Shown: positions 1 through 5,555, numbered from the stretch's first letter. The stretch is DNA of 6,362 nucleotides from Planctomycetota bacterium (GCA_021795535.1 JAJYPG010000078.1:1-6362), one strand, 5' to 3'. Program-made: numbers and translations. Notes: a model not told the origin generated them from the sequence alone.

Positions 1-90
1 CAAGCTGTTCCTGGCTTGGGCATAACCTGCGCTTTGACAGATCCACAGGTTTCAAACATGATCGACATATATGAACAACGACACGGGTGA
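1..90 (+). CDS. Possible C-terminal end of an upstream gene (partial)
   Basis: The first frame is open from base 1 to a TGA at 88-90 and gives 29 residues with a protein-like composition, ending in MIDIYEQRHG. If real, it is the tail of a gene that begins left of the window, and it overlaps the start of the next gene (ATG at 71) by 20 bases, an arrangement typical of translational coupling. The evidence is weak: 29 open codons are not rare by chance, and a second frame is also open until 72-74. I do not recognise the family. The competing reading is that bases 34-62 are a promoter and the stretch is noncoding. Confidence 0.35.
   Translation, partial: QAVPGLGITCALTDPQVSNMIDIYEQRHG
34..62 (+). 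promoter_or_regulatory. Candidate sigma-70 type promoter for the 256-residue protein
   Basis: A perfect TTGACA at 34-39 is followed after 17 bases by CATGAT at 57-62, which matches four of six positions of the -10 consensus. Transcription would begin near 69-71, at the ATG of the downstream gene, so the message would have almost no leader. The site lies inside the possible upstream coding tail, so one of the two readings, or both, may be wrong. Confidence 0.35.
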
Positions 91-841
91 ACATTTACAT
101 ATTGCGAACCAGCCTGCGGATTTTGCGCCGCGGCTGTGGGATTCCGGACAGGGGCTGCTGGCGGCGGGACGGTATGTTGCAGCACGCAGAGAATTGGAGT
201 CTGCCGAGCGACAGGCATTCCTTAAACGCGATGCCGCGATGCTGGCACGGATATATCTGCCGCTGCTGGAGGCGTCGCGGCAAATTCGACAATTCTGCTG
301 CGACGGCATCATCGCCATGACGCCTGCCAACAGCCAAGATCATCGTGCGGCCCTGCGGGAGGTGTTCAAGGCTGGCGGCGTGTGGCTGGACATTCAAGCA
401 GCCGGCATGAATCATGCCCCCACCCCATCCATGCCCACCGATGTACCGGTCGAATCGCTGTGCATCGTGGAACAAAAGCAGCATTGGCTCATCACCACAC
501 CTTGGAGCAAAACCCCCCATGCCCCGCAACCACGGCCCAAAGGTATTGCGGTATTGTGGACACGCGATGCCGGAAAGCTTATCGCGCCGGGCCGGCTTGA
601 TACACGCGTGGCCATACTTCCTATGCCGGGCGTTTATCATCCGGGTGATCCGCACCATGCGCAGGCGAGTGAAACGCTTTTATTAACTTTTGAGGCGTTA
701 GCGTTGAACTGGCTGGCACGACAGGGCGAATCGACCGGCGGTTGGGCAGAGCTGTCTATTTTGCGTCAGGCCCGGAAAATTGACCCCGCATGTGAGCGGG
801 TTTTAATGCGGATGATGACTGTTGCCCGGAGTCTGATCTGA
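71..841 (+). CDS. Hypothetical protein, helical N-terminus possibly TPR-like
   Basis: This 256-residue protein is not one I recognise. There is no signal peptide or membrane segment, so it is probably cytoplasmic. Residues 22-75 form a run of amphipathic helices (LWDSGQGLLAAGRYVAARRE and what follows) with the look of tetratricopeptide-type repeats. Residues 77-200 look like a mixed alpha/beta globular part, with a Pro/His-rich stretch at 114-124 and two adjacent cysteines at 76-77. The end (200-256) is again helical. The ATG at 71 is the first possible start after an in-frame TGA at 59-61, and the next methionine with room is residue 57. No Shine-Dalgarno sequence precedes it. The 3' end overlaps the convergent DCC-family gene by 86 bases. 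Existence of the gene is likely from length and composition; function is unknown. Confidence 0.75.
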   Translation: MNNDTGEHLHIANQPADFAPRLWDSGQGLLAAGRYVAARRELESAERQAFLKRDAAMLARIYLPLLEASRQIRQFCCDGIIAMTPANSQDHRAALREVFKAGGVWLDIQAAGMNHAPTPSMPTDVPVESLCIVEQKQHWLITTPWSKTPHAPQPRPKGIAVLWTRDAGKLIAPGRLDTRVAILPMPGVYHPGDPHHAQASETLLLTFEALALNWLARQGESTGGWAELSILRQARKIDPACERVLMRMMTVARSLI

Positions 842-1250
842 CCGCGTGGCTTGGGCCGCAGCGCGTTGAATCGCAACCGCCGAATAGACGCACCCGATTT
901 TGAGCAAAAGCGCGGTAAGCGATGTCCGCGAGTTTTCGGACGGGCGGCAAACGCAGCAACGCGACCAGGAGCCGCCGATCCAACCGCGGAGGCAGTGCGT
1001 TCCAAATACATACAAACGCCTCAACTTCTGTAAAGGCCTGCCCGTCGGCGGTCAGTACGTGCATGACATCATGCACACGTTGAGCGTCCAGCCCATAGGC
1101 GGTAGCATTGAAGTCCGGCGCGGCGATGTTAATGGCCTGAAGGTGCCCAAGAAGATCGTGCCGAAGATGGCGTTGAATTTCCCGGTTACATACCGGACAC
1201 TGACCATCATAAAAAATGCGAAGCGGATAATGTTGTGATAATCTGTTCAT
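756..1250 (-). CDS. Thiol-disulfide oxidoreductase, DCC family (DUF393)
   Basis: Members of this family have a thioredoxin-like fold with a CxxC redox centre; their substrates are mostly unknown. Counting from the chosen start, residues 11-21 read RIFYDGQCPVC, the family signature YDGxCPxC, with the redox cysteines at 18 and 21. The helical remainder ends in a conserved-looking YRAFAQNRVRLFGGC block with cysteines at 126 and 131, as often seen at the family's C-terminus. I chose the ATG at 1248-1250 (164 residues) because the family usually begins about ten residues before the signature. Upstream starts at 1262 and 1343 would add up to 31 residues encoded in AT-rich, promoter-like DNA. None of the starts has a good Shine-Dalgarno sequence. 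The last 30 residues (after about residue 134) look unrelated to the family and lie antisense to the end of the neighbouring gene. Family assignment is firm; role is not. Confidence 0.88.
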   Translation of the reverse strand: MNRLSQHYPLRIFYDGQCPVCNREIQRHLRHDLLGHLQAINIAAPDFNATAYGLDAQRVHDVMHVLTADGQAFTEVEAFVCIWNALPPRLDRRLLVALLRLPPVRKLADIAYRAFAQNRVRLFGGCDSTRCGPSHAVRSDSGQQSSSALKPAHMRGQFSGPDAK

Positions 1251-1273
1251 ACGAGGAAACATTAGGCGAGCTG

Positions 1274-1299
1274 ATTGGATGAATCCAGTAACCAATGGT
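1274..1299. promoter_or_regulatory. Nested inverted repeats in the divergent control region
   Basis: TGGAT (1276-1280) and ATCCA (1283-1287) form an inverted repeat with a two-base centre. It lies inside a wider pair, ATTGG (1274-1278) and CCAAT (1292-1296), and is followed by ACCA-A-TGGT at 1291-1299. The position between the DCC gene and the sigma-factor gene would suit an operator, or a hairpin in the DCC leader. The repeats are short and could be chance in AT-rich DNA. Confidence 0.25.
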
Positions 1300-1360
1300 A
1301 TATTTTCGCTTTTGTGTTGAATTAAACAAAATAATATGCCCATGGCGAATTGCAGCGAAA

Positions 1361-1390
1361 ATGAATTCCGTCGGGGTCAACGTTTACAAT
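1361..1390 (+). promoter_or_regulatory. Candidate promoter for the sigma-factor operon
   Basis: TACAAT at 1385-1390 matches five of six positions of the -10 consensus. An 18-base spacer separates it from ATGAAT at 1361-1366, a weak -35 element (three of six matches). The predicted start near 1397 leaves a leader of about 48 bases, which contains the Shine-Dalgarno sequence AGGAAG at 1433-1438, six bases before the ATG. A GAACC at 1405-1409 resembles an ECF -35 element, but the start it implies would cut off the ribosome site. Confidence 0.35.
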
Positions 1391-1444
1391 ATAAAGCGCG
1401 GATCGAACCAAAACCAATATTCCGCGTAATAAAGGAAGAGCCTG

Positions 1445-2038
1445 ATGGCCACGGATGAAGATCTTGTTGCGGAGTTTGTGGCCGGTAATCAGGCCGCATT
1501 TGCCGAATTGGTGGAACGCTACCGCAGAGAGCTTTTCAGCTTCTTGCAGCGTTTTATCAATGAGGCGGCTTTAGCGGAGGATTTATTTCAGGAGACATTC
1601 ATTCAGGTGTATCGCAGCGCCGTGACGTTTGATTCCAAGCGGCGGTTTCGCCCGTGGTTATTTACCATTGCCGCGAATAAAGCGCGGGATCATCTGCGCG
1701 CCAGCATGCGGCGCGGCACTCAGTCGCTGGATAATATCTCCGGCCATGACGCAGAACAGGGAACATTTTTGGACCTTATGGAGTCTGATACGCTTTCAGC
1801 TCCGGAACGTTTAATAGATATGGAGGACGCCGCTGCGGTACGGCAAATCATCGCCCGGTTGCCCACGATTTATCGGGAAGTGCTGTTGTTAAGCTACTAC
1901 AACCGCTTCGCATATAAAGAAATCGCGGAAATGCTGGGAATTCCGCTGGGAACGGTAAAAAGTCGCCTCCACTCAGCCTTGGCCATGTTTGGCGAAGCGT
2001 GGAGTGTGCGGCTAGGTGAAGGAAAGCAACGTGATTAA
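1445..2038 (+). CDS. ECF-type RNA polymerase sigma factor (sigma-70 family)
   Basis: This protein directs RNA polymerase to a specific set of promoters, usually on release from an anti-sigma factor. Its 197 residues are the normal length for the extracytoplasmic-function group. Region 2 spans about residues 15-90, with the core-binding helix AEDLFQETFIQVYR (44-57) and the -10 recognition block FRPWLFTIAANKARD (68-82). A variable linker (91-125) is followed by region 4 (about 128-182), with the helix-turn-helix YKEIAEMLGIPLGTVKSRLH (157-176) that reads the -35 element. Regions 1 and 3 are absent, as expected for this group. The ATG at 1445 has a good Shine-Dalgarno sequence, AGGAAG, six bases upstream. 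The next gene, 50 bases downstream, encodes a membrane protein that is the likely partner. The family assignment is firm; the ECF subgroup and the regulon are unknown. Confidence 0.96.
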   Translation: MATDEDLVAEFVAGNQAAFAELVERYRRELFSFLQRFINEAALAEDLFQETFIQVYRSAVTFDSKRRFRPWLFTIAANKARDHLRASMRRGTQSLDNISGHDAEQGTFLDLMESDTLSAPERLIDMEDAAAVRQIIARLPTIYREVLLLSYYNRFAYKEIAEMLGIPLGTVKSRLHSALAMFGEAWSVRLGEGKQRD

Positions 2039-2056
2039 TAACCGTGGGCGATACGG

Positions 2057-2073
2057 CTCCGGTGCGCCGGGAG
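2057..2073 (+). other. Intercistronic hairpin before the membrane-protein gene
   Basis: CTCCGG (2057-2062) pairs with CC plus GGAG (2067-2073, one bulged G) around a TGCG tetraloop, giving six mostly GC pairs. It ends six bases before the Shine-Dalgarno sequence AGGTG (2079-2083) of the next gene. No T-run follows, so it is not a standard terminator. It could tune the ratio of sigma factor to its partner by affecting translation or mRNA decay; that is inference. Confidence 0.4.
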
Positions 2074-2088
2074 TAAATAGGTGATGCC

Positions 2089-3105
2089 ATGTTAAACCCT
2101 ATCAATGACAATCAGGAAATTCCGAAAAAACCATTGGCGGATCATGAGGCTGCCTACATTGATGCGATGCTTGAGCACGGAAACGTCGATCACACCGGCG
2201 CGCAAGCCTTCGACCATACCGTGTGCCCGCCTCGACTTACGGAAATTATTCACGCCTTGGCGCAGTTGCCCCCCGTGGAACCGCCGGCGGATTTAACTCG
2301 TCGCACCGTGGCCGCCGCAGGCGCTGTCGCCGTGCCGCGAATGGTGCCACACGCTGGCAAATCCATGCTTACCAATACCCGGCTCCAAGGGCGAACATGG
2401 GACCCGCGCAAGGCGGATATTGCGGTGATGCTCATTGCGGCGGCGCTATTGCTGACGGTGACAATTTTTCAGCTTAACAAAGCGCGAACGTTGGCGGTTC
2501 AGACGGCGTGCGCTAATAATCTGGCGATGCTGGGTACAGCTTTCGGGCAATATTCGGCCAACAATAACGGCATGCTTCCAAGCATGGTCATTCCAGCCGA
2601 TCATGACTGGCTGCCGCGCAGCATGACACCGCAGGTGCATCAAGCCGCCGATGCGCATTGCAATTTAGCCAATCTTTCCCCCATGCTTGATGCGCGCACA
2701 GGTTACACCTCCTGGACGCGGATGATCTGCCCGGCGGTGACGGCAACAACGACATCTTTTGACCGCGCGGGAGAACATCCGGCATGGTCCACTGTTGGAT
2801 ATAGCTACATAGACCAATTATCCGACTACCACCATCACTGGGACCAATCTGGGCATGTAGCGGTCTTGGCGGATCGCAATCCTTTGTTTTACGGCGGTGG
2901 CGCGCAGCAGGCGAATATGAATTCCTGGAACCACAATCGCATGGGACAGAATGTGCTTTACGATGATGGCAGCGTTTTCTGGACGCGCACGCCGGATGTC
3001 GGCCCCAGACACGATAATATCTGGACCTTGGGTAGACCGCCGTTATTAGTCTATTCGGGCATGGAAGAGCCAGCCTCACGCGACGATATTATCTTAGTAC
3101 CGTAG
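2089..3105 (+). CDS. Single-pass membrane protein with pseudopilin-like (H-X9-DG type) domain; putative anti-sigma partner
   Basis: The 338 residues fall into three parts. Residues 1-107 are hydrophilic and probably cytoplasmic, with no prepilin peptidase site and no HxxxCxxC zinc anti-sigma motif. Residues 109-128 (ADIAVMLIAAALLLTVTIFQ) are a membrane helix. Residues 129-338 are probably outside the membrane and resemble planctomycete pseudopilin-like proteins: KARTLAVQTACANNLAMLGT (131-150), a Tyr-Asn-Asn-Gly segment up to 165, a His-rich stretch at 247-256, ADRNP (261-265), and NHNRMGQNVLYDDGSV (281-296), close to the 'H-X9-DG' ending of that family but with ten residues between His282 and Asp293. 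The ATG at 2089 follows AGGTG at 2079-2083. It lies 50 bases after the sigma factor, so the two are probably one operon, and an anti-sigma role for the N-terminal part is inferred from position only. It could instead be a surface protein that merely shares the operon. Confidence 0.85.
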   Translation: MLNPINDNQEIPKKPLADHEAAYIDAMLEHGNVDHTGAQAFDHTVCPPRLTEIIHALAQLPPVEPPADLTRRTVAAAGAVAVPRMVPHAGKSMLTNTRLQGRTWDPRKADIAVMLIAAALLLTVTIFQLNKARTLAVQTACANNLAMLGTAFGQYSANNNGMLPSMVIPADHDWLPRSMTPQVHQAADAHCNLANLSPMLDARTGYTSWTRMICPAVTATTTSFDRAGEHPAWSTVGYSYIDQLSDYHHHWDQSGHVAVLADRNPLFYGGGAQQANMNSWNHNRMGQNVLYDDGSVFWTRTPDVGPRHDNIWTLGRPPLLVYSGMEEPASRDDIILVP

Positions 3106-3138
3106 CCGATGGCGTACTCCGGTGTTCAACGATCGGCT
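3104..3138 (+). other. Imperfect hairpin at the end of the membrane-protein gene
   Basis: AGCCGAT (3104-3110) overlaps the TAG stop (3103-3105) and pairs perfectly with ATCGGCT (3132-3138). CGT (3113-3115) and ACG (3129-3131) extend the stem after a two-base bulge. No T-run follows on either strand, so it is a weak candidate for termination or for 3' end protection of the message. Confidence 0.3.
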
Positions 3139-3394
3139 TCCGACGAGAAGACCAAACAGGAACCTGCAACCTTGCGTTCAGAAGCTGGGAAAAACTTTGC
3201 TTGATGAGTAGCTGGCAACCTCCGGGTCAGGCTTCTCCGCCTGGTTGCGGTTCACTTGCATCGGTAATTTTAATTTGCAAAATTCTGACACGCGGGCCAT
3301 ACGGTTTGACCGGGGGGCGTAACGAAATTCCAACTCAACGCTTCCGCATTGAGCTAGCGGGATACCTCAACAATTGGTTATACGGGGGTGAGTT
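3106..3394. other. Gene-free region between convergent operons
   Basis: These 289 bases separate the sigma-factor operon from the convergent cdaA-cdaR unit. I find no credible coding frame; an open frame from the TTG at 3201 runs through it into antisense of cdaR but has no protein-like pattern. The stretch holds the hairpin at 3104-3138, an AT-only inverted repeat AATTTT/AAAATT at 3266-3284, and repeated CTCAA/TTGAG segments between about 3330 and 3372 that could form alternative stems. No classic terminator with a T-run is visible for either strand. Confidence 0.6.
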
Positions 3395-4528
3395 TTATTG
3401 CGCCATGGCAGGCCCTGACGTTGCCGTAGGCGACGGTGCCGTTGTGGGGATGGCCGACGGGCGGTATGAAATTCTGCATAATATGGTTCGTGGACCTTTT
3501 ACCAGAGTCACACCCGATGGAAGCGCGTAGCGAATATGGTGCTCTACCCAGCCATCGGTGGTGGTGATGGAAGGTGTGATATTTAAAAATGCAACCACCC
3601 GGTCCCGCACGGGAGCTAAGTCGCCTATGAGCATTTTCCGCCCCAGGCGCTGCAAAGCGGGCCGAGAACCAGCTACCGTTACCGGCACGGTCTCCGGGCG
3701 GATGGATATGCTGTAGCGATCGACCAGCCAGGATGGGCCGCGAATCCAGACCGGCACGATGCCCAGTTTCAATTTATGAGTGGGTTCAGACGGCACGATG
3801 AATGTTACCAGAGCTGTGGCGGGCGACACATGCACCTGTGTATTGACGGCTCCGGGATAGCGCACAACCAATTGGGCCTGAATGGTTTGCCGGGTGCGTG
3901 GCGGCAAGGTGGTCAAATCTGACAACGGCTGTGCCACCACGCGCAACTGATCCTGCCCGCCAATACTGGTCAGCAGGCTTTTGGGCAATTGCACTTGCGC
4001 TACAGCCGGCATAATGCTGGCGGAAACATGATGCAGAGCGGAAAATGAAATGGGGCGGGAAATCGACACCATTTGATCGACAGCAATTTGGATGCGGGCG
4101 GGCGTGGCGGAGATAACCGTAACATGGCGCTGGCGGAAATAAGGCAAATCGTTAAGCACACGCACCGAACTGATATAGTTTTGGGGGCCGATGGTTAAGC
4201 TGCGGAGGTGCCGCACAACATACGCGAGATTGTTGCGGTCATCATGGGTAAAAATGGCTCGGCCATCCGCCTGATCCCGAATCTGCTGCACCTGATCGCG
4301 CGGCCCCTGAATGTTGACGTGGAATTCTCCATTGGAAGGGCTGATGATCTGCACAATATCATTGGCATCACTCGGGGGCACCACCACGCTGATCTGAAAC
4401 GGGAGATCGTTTTGAATGGTCGTCAAATGGGCGTCGGCATACATCCAAAGCAGCAGTGTCAGCAGCAGTGTCAATGGCACGACCTTCAGTCGCTCGAAGA
4501 CTCGGCGTTGTTGTTGTGGCATAGGCAT
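3395..4528 (-). CDS. cdaR: CdaR-like YbbR-domain membrane protein, partner of the diadenylate cyclase
   Basis: CdaR-type proteins sit in the membrane with their YbbR repeats outside and modulate the adjacent diadenylate cyclase. In these 377 residues a short basic N-terminus (QQQRRVFERLK) precedes a membrane helix at about 15-31 (VVPLTLLLTLLLWMYADA), as usual for the family. Three YbbR-like repeats follow at about 35-150, 153-247 and 250-355. Each shows alternating beta strands and the pattern seen in NGEFHVNIQGPRDQVQQI (66-83) and VPVTVAGSRPALQRL (281-295). The last 20 residues are rich in Pro, Thr and Ser. The start is either the ATG at 4526-4528 or the one two codons later; a weak GAAAG lies four bases before the first. 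The gene follows cdaA by 75 bases on the same strand, which strongly supports the assignment. No glmM follows. The stop is TAA at 3395-3397. Confidence 0.9.
   Translation of the reverse strand: MPMPQQQRRVFERLKVVPLTLLLTLLLWMYADAHLTTIQNDLPFQISVVVPPSDANDIVQIISPSNGEFHVNIQGPRDQVQQIRDQADGRAIFTHDDRNNLAYVVRHLRSLTIGPQNYISSVRVLNDLPYFRQRHVTVISATPARIQIAVDQMVSISRPISFSALHHVSASIMPAVAQVQLPKSLLTSIGGQDQLRVVAQPLSDLTTLPPRTRQTIQAQLVVRYPGAVNTQVHVSPATALVTFIVPSEPTHKLKLGIVPVWIRGPSWLVDRYSISIRPETVPVTVAGSRPALQRLGRKMLIGDLAPVRDRVVAFLNITPSITTTDGWVEHHIRYALPSGVTLVKGPRTILCRISYRPSAIPTTAPSPTATSGPAMAQ
4449..4472 (-). repeat. Tandem 12-base duplication inside the cdaR membrane helix
   Basis: AGCAGCAGTGTC occurs twice, head to tail and without mismatch, at 4449-4460 and 4461-4472. 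On the coding strand it encodes Thr-Leu-Leu-Leu twice, in frame, within the single membrane helix of CdaR. It therefore lengthens the helix by four residues if it is a recent duplication. Confidence 0.85.
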
Positions 4529-4598
4529 TATTCTTTCAGGCCAACACGGCCATAAAGTTTAATCAACGGCACACACCATTGATTGTTGCAGCGCCGCA

Positions 4599-4620
4599 AC
4601 CGCTTACGCAGCGGAGCGGT
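4599..4620 (-). other. Hairpin spanning the cdaA stop codon
   Basis: ACCGCT (4599-4604) can pair with AGCGGT (4615-4620), or its inner CCGCT (4600-4604) with AGCGG (4610-4614). The TTA at 4604-4606 is the cdaA stop (TAA on the minus strand), so the stem covers the end of the gene. There is no T-run, so it does not look like a terminator between cdaA and cdaR; it could affect mRNA processing in the operon. Confidence 0.3.
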
Positions 4621-5419
4621 GTGGCACAGAATGCTCCGATTTCTGTAAGGCATTGGTAAGCCTTTCACGCAACTGTTCACCGGTGAGTTCACGCACAAAC
4701 TCACCGCGCTGGGCAATACTTATAATGCCGGTCTCTTCACTGACCACGATGATGATCGCGTCACTTTCCTGCGACAGGCCAAGTGCCGCCCGATGGCGCG
4801 CCCCCATTTCCGGGCTGACTTCAACGCCCTCCGCCAGTGGAAACTGCACGCCCGCAGCCGCGATTCGGCCTTCACGGATCACCACGCCCATATCATGAAG
4901 CATCGAGCCGGGCCAGAAAATCGTGTTTAATAATTCCGATGTTGTATCGGCGTTAAGAATGGTTCCCTGCTCCAAAAGCGCTCCTAAGCCAACCTCCCGC
5001 TCGACAGCAATCAGGGCACCAATGCGATTGCGCGAGCAATATTCGGCCGTTTGGCACAGGGAGTCAATTAATCGCCGGGAGGCTGAACTGCCGGGCCGGA
5101 AAAAGCGGGTTTCCCCCAGGCGGATCAAGGCCCGGCGCAATTCCGGCTGAAAGACCACCACGATGGCAAAACTGGTGAATACCAGCAGACGGCTGAAGAG
5201 AAATTCGACCTGCGGCAATTTATTGCCGCCGAGTTTGATAATGGTGTAGGCAATAATTAAAAAAAGAGCCACGCCCTTAATGAGTCGCGCGCCGCGCGTA
5301 CCGCGTAAAAATTCCAGCACCCAATAAACCACCACGCCAATTAAAGCCAACTCCAGCGTTACAACCCACCAGGGATAGGCAGTTAATCGATTCAGCAGTG
5401 TGTGCAAAAAATCCAGCAT
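4604..5419 (-). CDS. cdaA: Diadenylate cyclase CdaA (c-di-AMP synthase, DisA_N domain)
   Basis: CdaA joins two ATP into the second messenger c-di-AMP at the membrane. The 271 residues match the family's usual length. Three membrane helices lie at about 18-37, 47-63 and 72-90, with the typical FLRGTRGARLIKG loop (37-49) and the VVFQPELRRALIRLG linker (88-102). The cyclase domain covers about 105-255, with IGALIAVERE (133-142), the nucleotide-binding GARHRAALGLSQESDA (206-221) including the RHR triplet at 208-210, and IIVVSEETGIISIA (223-236). The catalytic Asp176 is present, but the expected Asp-Gly-Ala motif reads Asp-Met-Gly. The ATG at 5417-5419 is the only possible start: reading upstream in frame there is no ATG, GTG or TTG before a TAA. 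No Shine-Dalgarno sequence lies at the normal distance. cdaR follows on the same strand. Confidence 0.95.
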   Translation of the reverse strand: MLDFLHTLLNRLTAYPWWVVTLELALIGVVVYWVLEFLRGTRGARLIKGVALFLIIAYTIIKLGGNKLPQVEFLFSRLLVFTSFAIVVVFQPELRRALIRLGETRFFRPGSSASRRLIDSLCQTAEYCSRNRIGALIAVEREVGLGALLEQGTILNADTTSELLNTIFWPGSMLHDMGVVIREGRIAAAGVQFPLAEGVEVSPEMGARHRAALGLSQESDAIIIVVSEETGIISIAQRGEFVRELTGEQLRERLTNALQKSEHSVPHRSAA

Positions 5420-5428
5420 GCGGACATC

Positions 5429-5457
5429 AGTATAAGCCCCTGACGGGCGATGGGAAA
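5429..5457 (-). promoter_or_regulatory. Candidate cdaA promoter giving a nearly leaderless message
   Basis: On the minus strand TATACT (plus-strand 5429-5434) matches five of six positions of the -10 consensus, with a weak TTTCCC (5452-5457) 17 bases upstream. Only nine bases separate the -10 box from the forced ATG, so transcription would start within a few bases of the start codon. This fits the absence of a Shine-Dalgarno sequence. Confidence 0.35.
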
Positions 5458-5476
5458 CAACAGAGAACCAAATACC

Positions 5477-5505
5477 GAAACACGATCTGATTTACAGGCT
5501 AGAAT
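5477..5505 (+). promoter_or_regulatory. Candidate promoter for the SDR gene
   Basis: TAGAAT at 5500-5505 matches five of six positions of the -10 consensus and has GAAACA (5477-5482, three of six) 17 bases upstream. The expected start near 5512 gives a leader of about 44 bases, which contains AAGGGA at 5541-5546, nine bases before the ATG. A GGCT/AGCC stem (5497-5510) surrounds the -10 box. The site is back to back with the candidate cdaA promoter. Confidence 0.4.
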
Positions 5506-5555
5506 AAGCCATCCAGAACAGGCCGTAAGGAAAGGCTATAAAGGGATTCAGCACC

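Noticed and set aside
1251..1343. N-terminal extension of the DCC-family protein from the ATG at 1343
   Set aside because: The extra 31 residues come from AT-rich, promoter-like DNA, do not fit the family start, and have no ribosome site.
1405..1430. ECF-like autoregulatory promoter (GAACC, then CGTAAT)
   Set aside because: Transcription would start within or after the Shine-Dalgarno sequence of the sigma-factor gene, and the -10 part is a poor match.
2588..3079. Long minus-strand open frame antisense to the membrane-protein gene
   Set aside because: Its translation is rich in Arg, Ser, Cys and His with no domain, as expected for a shadow of the real gene on the other strand.
3266..3284. 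AATTTT/AAAATT inverted repeat as a terminator
   Set aside because: The stem is AT-only, and no GC-rich base or T-run follows on either strand.
3201..3530. Open frame of 109 codons on the plus strand starting with TTG
   Set aside because: It has no Shine-Dalgarno sequence, no recognisable motif, and its second half is antisense to the end of cdaR.
4528..4716. Short minus-strand frame overlapping the end of cdaA and ending at cdaR
   Set aside because: It lies out of frame within the conserved cdaA coding sequence and has no motif; chance frame.
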